Source: a virus. Taken from it: 64,000 nt of DNA. The stretch spans positions 1 to 64,000 of IMG/VR virus record IMGVR_UViG_3300025133_000092. One strand, 5' to 3'. Each line of letters begins with the position of its first letter. Within the stretch, counting starts at the first letter, position 1. Below, one piece after another: positions 38,865 through 47,950 of this stretch. Under the pieces are notes generated by a model. That model saw only the letters and a list, made by a program, of their open reading frames with translations. It had not been told where the DNA came from and did not search any database. A program made the translations under genes and the position numbers.

Positions 38865-41432
38865 CTATCCCTTGACTGTTTCTTTGCCGCCGTTGGCGAT
38901 GTGCTTGAGCAACTCCGCGGCACTGTGCCCCGCGCCCGCCCCAGCGAGGGCACCGCCCACGCCTGCCGCGTTGGGGTGCTTCGACGCCTCCTGGCGCATC
39001 TTCGTGATCAGCCGCTGCCGCCGGCTGGAACCTTCGGGAGCGTCGGGCACGTCGCCGAGGCTCTTGGCCTTGCCGCGCGCAGCAAGGCCACCCAGGGCTG
39101 CGCCGGCGACCGGGGCCCCAACACCGAGGACCGAGGCGGCCTCCTTGTTCTGCATCTTCTCGTGCAGCTTCCGGGTCAGCTCCGCCTTGGACGATGCGTC
39201 GGGCTCGGGCAGTTCCTGTCCGCGGGTGATCATGTCGGTCACGCCGTTGGCCGGGTCACTCCCTCCAGCGGAGAGGCCAGCTACCCCGAGAAAAGGGTCG
39301 GGCTCGGCCTCCTTCGACCGCTCCTGCTTGGCCTTGTGGCGCTTGTACAGCGCCCGACCGCCGGCGGCGGCGGCCAGCGTGGGCACAGCGACCGCCGCCG
39401 TGCCGAGAGCGCGGTACTGGTTGTCGGAGAGGCTCTTGGCCGGGAGCTTGGTGACGTGGTCCCCGGACTGGTTGAGGAGCTCCAGCTTCTCACCGAAGGG
39501 AGCCTTCTCATGGATCTTCCGGCCCAGCGCCCGAACGAAGGCCATCTTCGGGGCGTGCATGCCCACGTCGGCCAGGCCCGCCTGGTGGAACTTGCGCGCG
39601 GCCATCGCGGTGGTGCGCTCGACGCCGATGCCCCGTGCCTTGAGCTTCATCGCGGCGGCGGGCGGGAGATCGACGATGGTGTGCTCGCCGGCGATGTCGA
39701 GATCGTAGAACATCGCCTCCTTCTGCTGCATCGGCTGCTGCCGGGCCCGAGCACGTCGGCGCTCGAGGGCCTTGCCGGCCAAGTGCCCGCCGACCCCGCC
39801 GATCACAGCCCCTCCGACGCGCCGAGCAACGCCTCCCGGACCCATGTCGCTGTTCGGCTTGTCCAGCATGCTTCCGCCCACGGCCCCGGCCACCGCACCA
39901 CCCGCAGCCAGGCCCTTGGAGAGGAGCCCGGCCTTCTTGGACTGCCCCAGGACAGGGAACTGCTCGTGATCCTTGCCCCACTTCTTGTGGTCCCAGACCC
40001 TTCCAGGGCCGCCGGTGGCCTGCTGCATGTGACTCATCCACGCCACGTTGTGGTGGAAGGAGTCCTTGTCGAAGCCTCCGTGCGCGTGGTCTTCGAGCAT
40101 GTCCTTCACGTACCCGTGGTCCATGTCGTAGTGCTTGACGTGGTGATCGAACTCGTCAGACGTGAGCCCCACCTTCTTGAGGTTGGCGTCGTGGGAGCTG
40201 GGCGAACCCTCTCCGGTGAGAGGGCCGAGGTTGGCGACGGGCTTCTGCTTCTTCTTTCCGAAGCCGAAGAAGCCAGCCTCCTTCGACCGCTCCTGGTAGC
40301 CCTGGAGCAGCTTGATGAGCTCGGTCCGGGTCGCCTCGTCGCGCTCGGTCAGGTGGTCCGGCGCCGTCGGGAACTCGGCCATCTTCGGCATGCCCATGCC
40401 GGAGTTCTGCATCTCCTCGCGGTGGAAGCTGCGGGCCGCCATCGGAGTGGACCGCTCCACTCCGATGCCTCGGGCCTTGAGCTGCATGGCCGCGGCAGGG
40501 GGCAGGTCGACGATGGTGTGGGTGCCGGAGATGTCCAGGTCGAAGAACATCGCCGTCTTCTGGGCGTCCTCCTTGCGGGCCTTGCGGTCCCGGATCTTCT
40601 CTTGGATCTTCGCCTTCGCGGCGGACAGGTCCTTGCCGGTCTGCTCGAAGCCGTGCTGCCCGACGTGGCCGCCCAGAGCGCCGCCGAGGGTGGATCCGGC
40701 CATGCCGAGAGGGTTCGCGCCCAGCATGCCCCCGGCCAGACTTCCCACAGCTCCGCCTGCGGCCCCGCGAAGTCGCTTCCCCTTGCCCGCGCCGATGGCT
40801 CCGCCGATGGCTCCGCCGACGAAGCCCTGCCGGGTGGTGTCCGTGGGAGGGATGTGCATACCCTCCGTCATGCCCGGGACCCCGGGCATCGTCACGCCAG
40901 GGTGTCGGTACCGGCGGGGGCTGTCGAGCAGCCCACCGATGGCTCCGCCGATGGCTCCGCCGTAGCGACCCCCGCCGACCTTGGCCGTCTTCGCCCGGTA
41001 CTTCTTCTGCGCCTCGGCGCGGCTCTGCGGGATCTTCTCGGGGTCTTCGGCCCGACGGATGATCGACTCGAACTGCTCCTTGAGCCGCTTCGCCGACAGG
41101 TTGGAGGAGTCGAAGTTGGCGCTGGCCTCGTACTCGGCCTCGCGCTTGCTGCGCAGATCCTTGACCGACTTCGGGGTCACGGCATCCTGGGTGCGGTGGA
41201 AGTCGTCGTGGCCCTCCGTCAGCCGGCTCATCAGCTCGGACTGCCGCTTGCGGTTGAAGCTGAGCGCCCGGCCCAACTTCATCTGGGAGTAGAACTCCGA
41301 GGCAGCCAGGGCAAAGCCCATCTCCGCCTCCGCGGTCTTCTGCACCAGCAGGTGCTGCAGATCCGGGGCGTCAGAGAAGCTGGCGTGCGCGGGCGTCATC
41401 AGGTGCCGCGCCAGATTGGTGAGTTCGCTCAT
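38865..41432 (-). CDS. Large glycine-zipper virion protein with duplicated domain (855 aa)
   Basis: Two copies of a 60-residue domain lie at about residues 290-351 and 569-631. Both contain FDLDI or YDLDI, then HTIVDLPPAAAM, LKARGIGVERxT and MAAR. Each is preceded by QKTA or QKEA and followed by PKMA. Gly/Ala zippers (AIGGAIGGLLD, GGAIGGAIGAGKGK, AGGAVAGAVGGSML) separate domains. The repeats suggest a modular virion protein, possibly cut at the KxA sites. No family recognised. Confidence 0.55.
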   Translation of the reverse strand: MSELTNLARHLMTPAHASFSDAPDLQHLLVQKTAEAEMGFALAASEFYSQMKLGRALSFNRKRQSELMSRLTEGHDDFHRTQDAVTPKSVKDLRSKREAEYEASANFDSSNLSAKRLKEQFESIIRRAEDPEKIPQSRAEAQKKYRAKTAKVGGGRYGGAIGGAIGGLLDSPRRYRHPGVTMPGVPGMTEGMHIPPTDTTRQGFVGGAIGGAIGAGKGKRLRGAAGGAVGSLAGGMLGANPLGMAGSTLGGALGGHVGQHGFEQTGKDLSAAKAKIQEKIRDRKARKEDAQKTAMFFDLDISGTHTIVDLPPAAAMQLKARGIGVERSTPMAARSFHREEMQNSGMGMPKMAEFPTAPDHLTERDEATRTELIKLLQGYQERSKEAGFFGFGKKKQKPVANLGPLTGEGSPSSHDANLKKVGLTSDEFDHHVKHYDMDHGYVKDMLEDHAHGGFDKDSFHHNVAWMSHMQQATGGPGRVWDHKKWGKDHEQFPVLGQSKKAGLLSKGLAAGGAVAGAVGGSMLDKPNSDMGPGGVARRVGGAVIGGVGGHLAGKALERRRARARQQPMQQKEAMFYDLDIAGEHTIVDLPPAAAMKLKARGIGVERTTAMAARKFHQAGLADVGMHAPKMAFVRALGRKIHEKAPFGEKLELLNQSGDHVTKLPAKSLSDNQYRALGTAAVAVPTLAAAAGGRALYKRHKAKQERSKEAEPDPFLGVAGLSAGGSDPANGVTDMITRGQELPEPDASSKAELTRKLHEKMQNKEAASVLGVGAPVAGAALGGLAARGKAKSLGDVPDAPEGSSRRQRLITKMRQEASKHPNAAGVGGALAGAGAGHSAAELLKHIANGGKETVKG

Positions 41433-41481
41433 CAGAGTTCCTCCGACAGTCCTACCAGACGGCAGGAGAACAGGTCGACTA

Positions 41482-41844
41482 CTACGTGCCCAGGCCCAAG
41501 TGCCCCATGGCCGCGTTCCCCGCAGCCGTCAGCCCCAAGCCCGTGGACACGGTGCCTGGAATGGGGGCCGCCGCCAGGGGCAGCAGGTGAGGGTTGTCCG
41601 CGAGAGCCATGGTCAGTTTACGCCGCCGGCTGGGGGTCATGAAGGGGAGGCGGGAGGTGCCCGTTCCCGGGATCTTGTAGTTCAGCGTCTTGTAGATGCG
41701 GTAGGCCGCGGCGCGACCGCCCTCCTCGATCTTGTCCCCGGCTCCTTCCAGCCCCGCCTTTCGTGCGAGATCGGCCGAGACGCGGAAACGGGAGGCGAGC
41801 TTCGCTGCCTCGGCGTTGAAGGAGCGGGCGACCTGCGGATCCAT
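41482..41844 (-). CDS. Small virion-block protein (120 aa)
   Basis: Starts at the TGATG overlap at 41844. Helical N half (ARSFNAEAAKLASRFRV, LARKAGLEGAGDKIEEG), then a basic loop and a Gly/Ala/Pro-rich end. Role unknown. Confidence 0.5.
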   Translation of the reverse strand: MDPQVARSFNAEAAKLASRFRVSADLARKAGLEGAGDKIEEGGRAAAYRIYKTLNYKIPGTGTSRLPFMTPSRRRKLTMALADNPHLLPLAAAPIPGTVSTGLGLTAAGNAAMGHLGLGT

Positions 41845-42332
41845 CAGAAGGCTCCGTACCACGCGTTGACGATGTAGTAGTCGCTGTGCACGCCGGCACC
41901 GAAGCCCTGGGAGATGTTCACCGCGGTCTTCAGCCGCAGCTTCTTCTGCTCGTAGTCGCTGGAGAGCATCTGGATCATGCCCTGGATCAACGGCAGGTTG
42001 GCCGTGAAGCTGACGGAGGTGCCTCCGTCCGAGAAGTTGATGTAGTTCCGGGCCCCCAGGATGGCCACGGACTGCAGCAGGCGGATGGTGGCCCCCACGC
42101 GGAGCAGGGACATCGAGGGGAAGGTCTCGATCGTCACCGGGCCGATGAGCGGGGGCGTGGTGTTGTAGTCGTCGAGGGTGTCGAGGAGCGCCCAGGCGAT
42201 CATCCTTGAGGAGGACTCCTCCCCGGCGATGAGCCGGTTCAGGTGCGCGAAGTCACGCATGAAGAGGCGGACCATGGAGATGGCCGCCTGCATGCGCGGG
42301 GTCGCGCCCGGGAGGAATCCTCTGTCAGCCAT
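41844..42332 (-). CDS. Virion structural protein (162 aa)
   Basis: Helical first half (AAISMVRLFMRDFAHLNRL) and strand-rich second half (TSVSFTANLPLIQGMIQML, KLRLKTAVNISQGFG). It precedes the capsid-proximal genes in transcription order by position and is coupled on both sides. Possibly a head-tail joining protein; no family recognised. Confidence 0.45.
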   Translation of the reverse strand: MADRGFLPGATPRMQAAISMVRLFMRDFAHLNRLIAGEESSSRMIAWALLDTLDDYNTTPPLIGPVTIETFPSMSLLRVGATIRLLQSVAILGARNYINFSDGGTSVSFTANLPLIQGMIQMLSSDYEQKKLRLKTAVNISQGFGAGVHSDYYIVNAWYGAF

Positions 42333-42762
42333 CGAGCGTCTCCAGCCAGCTGCTCAGCTCAGCGTGGTCAGCATCGCCCAGGAGCTTCTCCAGCACCAGC
42401 GCTCTGCTCCGGCGGCCCTTGTACGGCCTGCCGACCACCTCCTGGTACGCCTCCCGGAGCTCCGCGGACTTCATGTCGTCCAGGCGGCTCAGGTCCGGCT
42501 CAGGCTCGGGAGGAGCCGGCTCCGGGGCGGGAGCTCGGAGCCTCTCGTACGCCTGCGAGATCTGCAAGGGGATCGCATCCCCCTCCTCCAGGACGAGGAC
42601 ACCTGCCGTGCGGGGTCGCATGTCGGCGACCTGCCGCCCCCTCGGCAGGTTGATCTGCTGGAAGGGATGCGCCTTGCCTGGTTGGATCGGCACGCCACCG
42701 ACCACCACAGCACGGGCGGGCCCGTACTCCGGCAGATCCGTGACGTTGTAGACCCGCAGCAT
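42325..42762 (-). CDS. Head-associated protein with Pro/Glu linker (145 aa)
   Basis: An N-terminal strand-rich domain (AVVVGGVPIQPGKAHPF, GVLVLEEGDAIPL) is joined by a Pro/Glu linker to a short C-terminal helical domain (KSAELREAYQEVVGRPYKG, SRALVLEKLLG) resembling SAP/LEM-like or E2-binding mini-domains. The same architecture occurs in the preceding gene, suggesting paired capsid accessory proteins. Confidence 0.5.
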   Translation of the reverse strand: MLRVYNVTDLPEYGPARAVVVGGVPIQPGKAHPFQQINLPRGRQVADMRPRTAGVLVLEEGDAIPLQISQAYERLRAPAPEPAPPEPEPDLSRLDDMKSAELREAYQEVVGRPYKGRRSRALVLEKLLGDADHAELSSWLETLDG

Positions 42763-43436
42763 CAGCCGTTGACCAGGGCTTCGATGTCCGCCCCCGTCAG
42801 GGAGTCGGCGCTCTCGTCGATGGCGACGAGGATGCGGTCAGCGGTGGTCTGGTTGGAGGCCGCCGGCTGCGCACCGACGAACTCGGCGATCTCGCGCAAC
42901 TTCGCCCGGCCCAACTCCGCCTTGATCAGCCCCTTGGAGTCCTCCAGGCTGAGCTCCTCGGGCTCCTCGGCCACGGGCTCGACAGCCTCCGGCTCTTCGG
43001 GCTCGGGCTCTTCGACGGCCTCCGGCTCCGGCAGGTCAGCGGCAGGAGGGGGCTCAGCAGGGGCCGGCTCTGCGGCGGGCTCGGGCTCCTCATCGACCGC
43101 TTCGGGCTCGTCGACCACCTCCGGTTCGGGCTCGGGCGCGTCGACCTTCGGCGCAGGGCCGGCGATGTCGGCGAGCGTCACGACCTGCAGGGTGTGTCGG
43201 TCGCGGAAGAAGATCAGCCCCAGCTCGTCGAGCGACCGCAAGCGGTCGATGTCCTCGAGGATCTGGGTCTTGCTGATGTTGATCCCGTTGCGATCACCCT
43301 TCAGCACCTGGCCGAGGACGATCATCCTCACTCGCCGGCCGCCCACGGAGCGGCGGTTGTGCATGGCTGGTAGACGCTCCGCGGTCTGCGCGGTCTTGGT
43401 CGAGAAGACCTGGAACAGGGTACCTGGCTGACTCAT
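42762..43436 (-). CDS. Head-associated protein with long acidic Pro/Glu linker (224 aa)
   Basis: GGAGAG precedes the ATG at 43434-43436. Residues 1-90 form a compact domain (GGRRVRMIVLGQVLKGD, LGLIFFRDRHTLQVVTL). Residues about 95-165 are almost entirely Pro, Glu, Ala and Val. A C-terminal helical mini-domain follows (LGRAKLREIAEFVGAQP). It is the gene after the capsid protein and its terminator, so likely a capsid accessory or completion protein. Confidence 0.5.
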   Translation of the reverse strand: MSQPGTLFQVFSTKTAQTAERLPAMHNRRSVGGRRVRMIVLGQVLKGDRNGINISKTQILEDIDRLRSLDELGLIFFRDRHTLQVVTLADIAGPAPKVDAPEPEPEVVDEPEAVDEEPEPAAEPAPAEPPPAADLPEPEAVEEPEPEEPEAVEPVAEEPEELSLEDSKGLIKAELGRAKLREIAEFVGAQPAASNQTTADRILVAIDESADSLTGADIEALVNG

Positions 43437-43457
43437 CTGGCTCTCCGATGCACGAAC

Positions 43458-43488
43458 GCCCCCTCCCCCTACGGGAGGGGAAGGGGGC
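43458..43488 (-). terminator. Hairpin terminator after the major capsid gene
   Basis: An 11-base G/C stem with one bulged base (GCCCCCTCCCC against GGGGAAGGGGGC) lies in the gap following the capsid stop. It could reduce read-through from the highly expressed capsid gene into the tail genes. Confidence 0.6.
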
Positions 43489-43529
43489 ATCCATCGTACC
43501 TCAGCATGTCGGCGAGATCGCCGCGACTG

Positions 43530-44693
43530 CTAGAAGATGAACACCTCGGGGAAGGTGCCACCCGCCGCGACGCGGTTGTTGGTGATCTCGAGCGCATCCT
43601 CGTTCGCCGGCGTCCGGGTCGCGAAGTTCGCGTTGGTGACCGCGTTGGGGGTCACCGAGCCGGAGTACAGCTCGAGCTTGGCGACGGCCGAGATGTTGCC
43701 GAAGCCCATCCCGATGTCTTCCCAGCTCTGCCACATGATCCGGTTCGCGATCTTGTCGATGTAGAACTTGACGTCGTTGAGGATGTAGAAGAACCCGAAG
43801 AACTCCGGCGCGGCGAAGATGTAGATGTTCCCGTCGCGCAGGATGTTGTTCTTGATCGTGCGGATGCACTTCATCCCCAGGAGGATGGAGTACTTGTACC
43901 CGTCGACCAGGGTCTCCGAGGTGATCTGCGAGCCCAGGTCCTCGGCCGTCCACTCCAGGATGGAGGCCCAGTCCGACTCCGTCAGGAGCACGCGCTCCGG
44001 CTGGAGCCGCTTCTGGAGCAGCACCTGGAACAGGCGGACGAAGTCGGGGCGCTGGACGGCGCGGACGATGTAGTCGTCGGCGGCGGCAGCGAGGGCCAGG
44101 GAGCCCTTGATCTTCGACCCGCGGAGGGTGCCGGTGGCGTCGGTGTCGAGGCCGCCCAGGACGGCCGCGGCGTTGACGTTGGTCCGGCTGAAGGCGACGT
44201 CGCCCGCGTTGACCTCGTTCTGGAGGAACTCGACCATGGACTCGAGGTGGAAGCAGAACTCCCGGTCCTCGATCTCCTGCATGTCCTTCACCGAGTTGTC
44301 CTCGATGACCTTGGTGATGGGCATGCGGTAGGCGAGCAGCTCCTGCTCCACCTTCTCGAACTTCTCGCTCGAGATGGTGAAGAAGCCGATCGCGAAGCGG
44401 GGCGCGTCGATGTAGCGCGCCGTGGGCTCGCCACGGAACGACATCGCCATGGCCCGGCTCTGCGGCTCGACCTCTTCGATGCGGATGAGGGTGTCGTGCG
44501 TCAGGCTGACCTGGCACTGCGACGGGTCGATCCCCTTGGCGCCCATCACCTTGCGGGCGAAGGACTCCTCACGGAGGTGATCCCGGATGAACTCGCCGCC
44601 GTAGGCGGCCAGCTTCTCCCGGCCCCCTTCGGTCTGGGCGAGCCCCTGGAAGTTCTCGTTCATGAGCTGCGAAGCAGCGGCGTCGAAGGACAT
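43530..44693 (-). CDS. Major capsid protein
   Basis: A 387-residue protein with the features of an HK97-fold capsid protein of large myophages: a helical N-arm (GGEFIRDHLREESFARKV), then RAMAMSFRGEPTARYID, FFTISSEKFEKVEQELLAY and the long-helix region PITKVIEDNSVKDM, and a strand-rich end (ALEITNNRVAAGGTFP). AAAGGAG is 7 bases before the ATG at 44691-44693, which I prefer to the ATG two codons earlier. It is preceded in the operon by scaffold-like and protease genes and followed by a terminator. Fragments of it recur at 22051-22302 and 61486-61938. Confidence 0.85.
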   Translation of the reverse strand: MSFDAAASQLMNENFQGLAQTEGGREKLAAYGGEFIRDHLREESFARKVMGAKGIDPSQCQVSLTHDTLIRIEEVEPQSRAMAMSFRGEPTARYIDAPRFAIGFFTISSEKFEKVEQELLAYRMPITKVIEDNSVKDMQEIEDREFCFHLESMVEFLQNEVNAGDVAFSRTNVNAAAVLGGLDTDATGTLRGSKIKGSLALAAAADDYIVRAVQRPDFVRLFQVLLQKRLQPERVLLTESDWASILEWTAEDLGSQITSETLVDGYKYSILLGMKCIRTIKNNILRDGNIYIFAAPEFFGFFYILNDVKFYIDKIANRIMWQSWEDIGMGFGNISAVAKLELYSGSVTPNAVTNANFATRTPANEDALEITNNRVAAGGTFPEVFIF

Positions 44694-44720
44694 TCTCATT
44701 CTCCTTTCGGGAGCCGCTGC

Positions 44721-45275
44721 TCAGCGGACCAGGTAGCGGACGGTGGCGTTGCCGGCATCCACGGAGACGACGTACGCCTGCGCGAAGACGGTGCCGATGG
44801 CGGCGACTCGCTCGGCGAGGGCACGCCGGAACGGGCCCGCACCACCGATCTGGATGTCCTGCACGGTGAGCTGGTCGCCCGCCGCGAGGCCACCGAGGGG
44901 GCCGACCATGTCGGTGACCGCCTCGTAGTCGTGGATGCGGACGATGGCGACCTTGCCGGAGCGCTGCGCGCCCGTGGCGGGGTCCCGGCTGCCCGAGATG
45001 ACCGGCTGGTCGGTGCGGCCCCGCTCGGCGAAGATCTGGTACGAGGGCCAGACCGGCTCGTTGGTCCCGCCGACGTACGGGGCGACGTTGCCGTTGCCGT
45101 TGTCGCCGCCGCGGCGCACGGCGCCGAGGCCGTCGTCGTCGAGCCACTCGCCGTCTTCGTAGAAGCGGGCGTCGTTGGGGTCGAGGGGGTTGTGTCCGGC
45201 CGCGTCACTGCCACCAGCAGCCCACGGCATGGACTGCATGTAGCTGTTCGACCAGGGGCTGATGAACGTCAGCAT
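44721..45275 (-). CDS. Capsid accessory or decoration protein candidate (184 aa)
   Basis: Directly precedes the capsid gene. The first half is Gly/Asp/Asn-rich and loop-like; the second half is strand-rich (GKVAIVRIHDYEAVTDMVG, AQAYVVSVDAGNATVRYLV). Position and composition suit a decoration or capsid-stabilising protein. No family recognised. Confidence 0.5.
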   Translation of the reverse strand: MLTFISPWSNSYMQSMPWAAGGSDAAGHNPLDPNDARFYEDGEWLDDDGLGAVRRGGDNGNGNVAPYVGGTNEPVWPSYQIFAERGRTDQPVISGSRDPATGAQRSGKVAIVRIHDYEAVTDMVGPLGGLAAGDQLTVQDIQIGGAGPFRRALAERVAAIGTVFAQAYVVSVDAGNATVRYLVR

Positions 45276-45302
45276 GTCGGTACTCCTGCAGGGGTTGCGG
45301 GC

Positions 45303-45668
45303 CTACTCGGCCTCTCCGTTGAGGAGGAGGCTGTTCAGCCGCCCTCCGGTCTCGCCACGACCGGAGCCGGTTGGCCCGTCCGCAGTCTCCATGTTGAGCC
45401 CATCCCCGGGGGACAGGTCAACAGCCTTCTCGTACACATCGAGCTCCTGGTTGGGGAGCTCCATGAGACTCGCGACCTTCTCAGCGAGGCTCAGCTCGCT
45501 GTTCATGCCCTTGTCGTCCATGGCCACCGCGATCTTCTCGCAGCGGTCCTTCTTCTCGTAGTGGGCCACCTTGGCCTGCAACTCGCGGTTGTCGGTCGCG
45601 AGCTTGCGGAGGGTGCCTCCGGCGTGTCGGAGCACCCGGGAGGCGTCGGCGCTGCTGAGCTTGTTCAC
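45303..45668 (-). CDS. Virion-block coiled-coil protein (121 aa)
   Basis: A heptad-rich helix (NRELQAKVAHYEKKDRCEK) and SLAEKVASLMELP are followed by a Gly/Asp-rich tail. A small scaffold-like or accessory role beside the capsid gene is plausible. AAxGA-type signals before the ATG are weak. No family recognised. Confidence 0.45.
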   Translation of the reverse strand: MNKLSSADASRVLRHAGGTLRKLATDNRELQAKVAHYEKKDRCEKIAVAMDDKGMNSELSLAEKVASLMELPNQELDVYEKAVDLSPGDGLNMETADGPTGSGRGETGGRLNSLLLNGEAE

Positions 45669-45677
45669 GGGGAACTC

Positions 45678-47609
45678 CTAGTAGCCGGGGATGGACGGGG
45701 TGACGCTGTCGACCCCGGTGTCACCGCCGGGCATGCCGACGACGTCGGTGGGGGGCCGGTTCGACTCGCCCTTGTGGCGGGCGGTGAGGTCGAGGGCCTC
45801 GCGGAAGGCGACGGCCTTGTCGTCCGGGGCGGTCGAGCCTCCGCCGGACTCCTGGATGGTCAGGCCCGAGGCGGCGTCGACGTTGCCCTCGCCGCTCATG
45901 GTCCCGCCGCCCTGGTCGGCCATCTTGATCAGCTGGCCGGGATCGATCTCACCGCGGAGGGCGCGGTCCAGCAGCTCGGCGTTGGCGAGGCTGGCGAGCT
46001 TGATCTGCGCCTCGTCGGGGGCGGCCTTCTTCTCGTTGCCGTCCTTCAGGTCCCACTGCTTGTTGGTGGCCTTGCGCAGCTTCTGGTTCAGCTTGGCTGC
46101 GCCCGCACCCACGAGGCCGCCTCCCGCGGCACCGACCGTGCCACCGATCGCCGCGCCACGGCGCATGTCTCCGTCGGTGAGGTAGGCGTGGCCCGCACCC
46201 CCCAGGGCGCCCAAGGTACCGTAGCCGGCGGCTCCGAGCGCTCCCGTCACCTTGGGGTTCTCCGACACGGTGCGGTAGGCCCGCCCCGCCCCGCTGTCGT
46301 GGTTCGCCGCGACGCTGTGGGGCACCATGAGCGCCGTCAGCGCCTTGCCCCCTCGACCGGCCGTCTTCAGGGCCGACTGGCCCTTGCGCTCGGCCATGTT
46401 GCGCCGGTGAGCGTCCAGCAGCTTCCCCTGGTGCTTGGTCCACTTGTTCTCTGCGTGCTGCAGGAGGGCGCCCGTTCCGGCGCCAAGGGCGCCACCGACT
46501 GCGCCCCCCAACCTCTTGCTGCCTCCGCTGACGTGGGCGTCGAGGGCGCCGACTCCGGCACCGATGGCGCCGCCGACCAGCGCTCCCCGGGTCTTCGACT
46601 TGTGCGGCCGGTTGGCCAAGCCCTCCATCGACACACGGCGGCGAGCGTTCCGGTACTGCTTGCCCGAGACGGCCAGCTTGCTGACGCCGCTGGCGCTGAG
46701 GTTCTTGCTGGTGACGTCGTCGTGCTTCTTGCTGAAGGCGGGGTGGCTCAGGACCTTGGCGAGGTCGCCGGCCATGTGCTGCTTGGCCTGCGCCTTCGTG
46801 TACTTGATCGCCGAGGCGCTGGACATGACCTCGGAGGGCTTCGTGCTGCGGGGGCCTTCGCCCCAGGCGTGGGCGCCCTTGGGCTTGCCGAGCGGGCCCT
46901 GGCTCTTGCCGCCCGAGATCTTCGCGGTCTTGTTGCCCTCGTCCTTGGCCGGATCGTGGCTGAACTCGCCCGCGGTCTTCATGATCTTGCCCCAGGCCGT
47001 GACCTTGCTGGCAGCGGACTTGGTGCGGATCGGGCCATCCTCGGGGTAGTTGGCGCCGCCGGGGCGATCGTTGAGGTCGGTGGGCAGCGCGTCGGGGGCG
47101 TGCCCGGGGGCGATCGACGCCACCGACTTCGGGCTGCGGGGGAGCTGGAACTGCGACGGCGCCTTCGCCGTCGCGCGCTGCTGCCGACCGCCCTCACCAC
47201 CGGGGCGGGAGCCGCGGTCGTTGGCCAGGGCCGTCGACGGCGCCTTGCCCGGGATGATGCCCTTGCCCATCGAGGGGCTCTTGGGGAGCTGACCGACCGC
47301 CGCGGCGATCTTCATCTTCAGCTTCGGGTCGGCCTCGACCTGCGCGACGATCTCGTAGGCCTGCTTGACCTGCTCGAGGCTCGTCTCGTCGGAGTCCTCG
47401 TCGGTGAAGTTGCCGGCCTCGATCTCGTCGGCCACGAACTCCAGGGCGGAAGCGAGCTTCTCCCCTTCGTCGGCCAGGCCCAGATCTTCGACCTGACCAC
47501 TGGGAGTTGCCGGCTCCTCCTGGGGAGCCGCGGCGGCGTGCTTGTGCATGAGTGCTCGCGTGTCCGCGAGAACCCCACCGACCATCTTCTCGAGAGAGAA
47601 ACCCTGCAT
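45678..47609 (-). CDS. Glycine-zipper virion protein (643 aa)
   Basis: Starts at ATG 47607-47609 with GAGGAG upstream. Acidic N third (ALEFVADEIEAGNFTDED), a long basic disordered middle, then zippers (GALVGGAIGAGVGALDAH, GGAVGGALGAGTGALL, GGTVGAAGGGLVGAGAA). It contains EKKAA and IKLASLA near the end. It lies among capsid genes, so it may be an internal head protein or part of the scaffold core. Confidence 0.5.
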   Translation of the reverse strand: MQGFSLEKMVGGVLADTRALMHKHAAAAPQEEPATPSGQVEDLGLADEGEKLASALEFVADEIEAGNFTDEDSDETSLEQVKQAYEIVAQVEADPKLKMKIAAAVGQLPKSPSMGKGIIPGKAPSTALANDRGSRPGGEGGRQQRATAKAPSQFQLPRSPKSVASIAPGHAPDALPTDLNDRPGGANYPEDGPIRTKSAASKVTAWGKIMKTAGEFSHDPAKDEGNKTAKISGGKSQGPLGKPKGAHAWGEGPRSTKPSEVMSSASAIKYTKAQAKQHMAGDLAKVLSHPAFSKKHDDVTSKNLSASGVSKLAVSGKQYRNARRRVSMEGLANRPHKSKTRGALVGGAIGAGVGALDAHVSGGSKRLGGAVGGALGAGTGALLQHAENKWTKHQGKLLDAHRRNMAERKGQSALKTAGRGGKALTALMVPHSVAANHDSGAGRAYRTVSENPKVTGALGAAGYGTLGALGGAGHAYLTDGDMRRGAAIGGTVGAAGGGLVGAGAAKLNQKLRKATNKQWDLKDGNEKKAAPDEAQIKLASLANAELLDRALRGEIDPGQLIKMADQGGGTMSGEGNVDAASGLTIQESGGGSTAPDDKAVAFREALDLTARHKGESNRPPTDVVGMPGGDTGVDSVTPSIPGY

Positions 47610-47611
47610 CT

Positions 47612-47899
47612 TCAGCTCCTCACCGCCGGGGGCGGAGTTCCTTGCCCGGAGGCATTCAACCCCGCGGGGCCCGCTGCCGGTGTTGCATTCACCCGGCCAG
47701 GACGCGGAGTCCTGCCCGGCTTGGAGGTAACGGTACCAGTGGGTGCTGCCTTGGTCGACACGCGATTCAGCTCTGGAACGGCGCGCGGGATCTCGATGGA
47801 CTGCGGCACTGGGGCCATCGCCAACTTCGAGATCTCCGAGCAGAAGGAGGACCACGCCACCTTCTCAAGCCCTTCCAGATCAGCACTCAACCGGATCAT
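47612..47899 (-). CDS. Small virion-block protein with SKLAMAP motif (95 aa)
   Basis: AGGAGAG precedes the ATG. The N terminus (LEGLEKVAWSSFCSEISKLAMAP) contains a variant of the FKLAAP leader. The rest is Pro/Thr/Gly-rich and likely disordered. It is separated from the next upstream gene by a hairpin. Unknown role. Confidence 0.45.
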   Translation of the reverse strand: MIRLSADLEGLEKVAWSSFCSEISKLAMAPVPQSIEIPRAVPELNRVSTKAAPTGTVTSKPGRTPRPGRVNATPAAGPAGLNASGQGTPPPAVRS

Positions 47900-47914
47900 C
47901 CGCTCTCCTGGTTG

Positions 47915-47937
47915 AGCGGGCCCGAAGGCCCCGCTCC
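47915..47937 (-). terminator. Hairpin between virion genes
   Basis: A 9-base stem with one bulge (GAGCGGGCC against GGCCCCGCTC) and a CGAA tetraloop lies in the 51-base gap after the gene at 47951-49102. It may act as a partial terminator or an mRNA-stabilising structure. Confidence 0.45.
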
Positions 47938-47950
47938 CCCGGTCAGCTGG

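Noticed and set aside
35808-41642. A 1944-codon open frame on the plus strand
   Set aside because: Antisense shadow over three minus-strand virion genes with coupled starts and stops; product composition is not protein-like.
43506-47915. A 1469-codon open frame on the plus strand
   Set aside because: Antisense to the major capsid and neighbouring genes; no ribosome-binding site and no recognisable domain.
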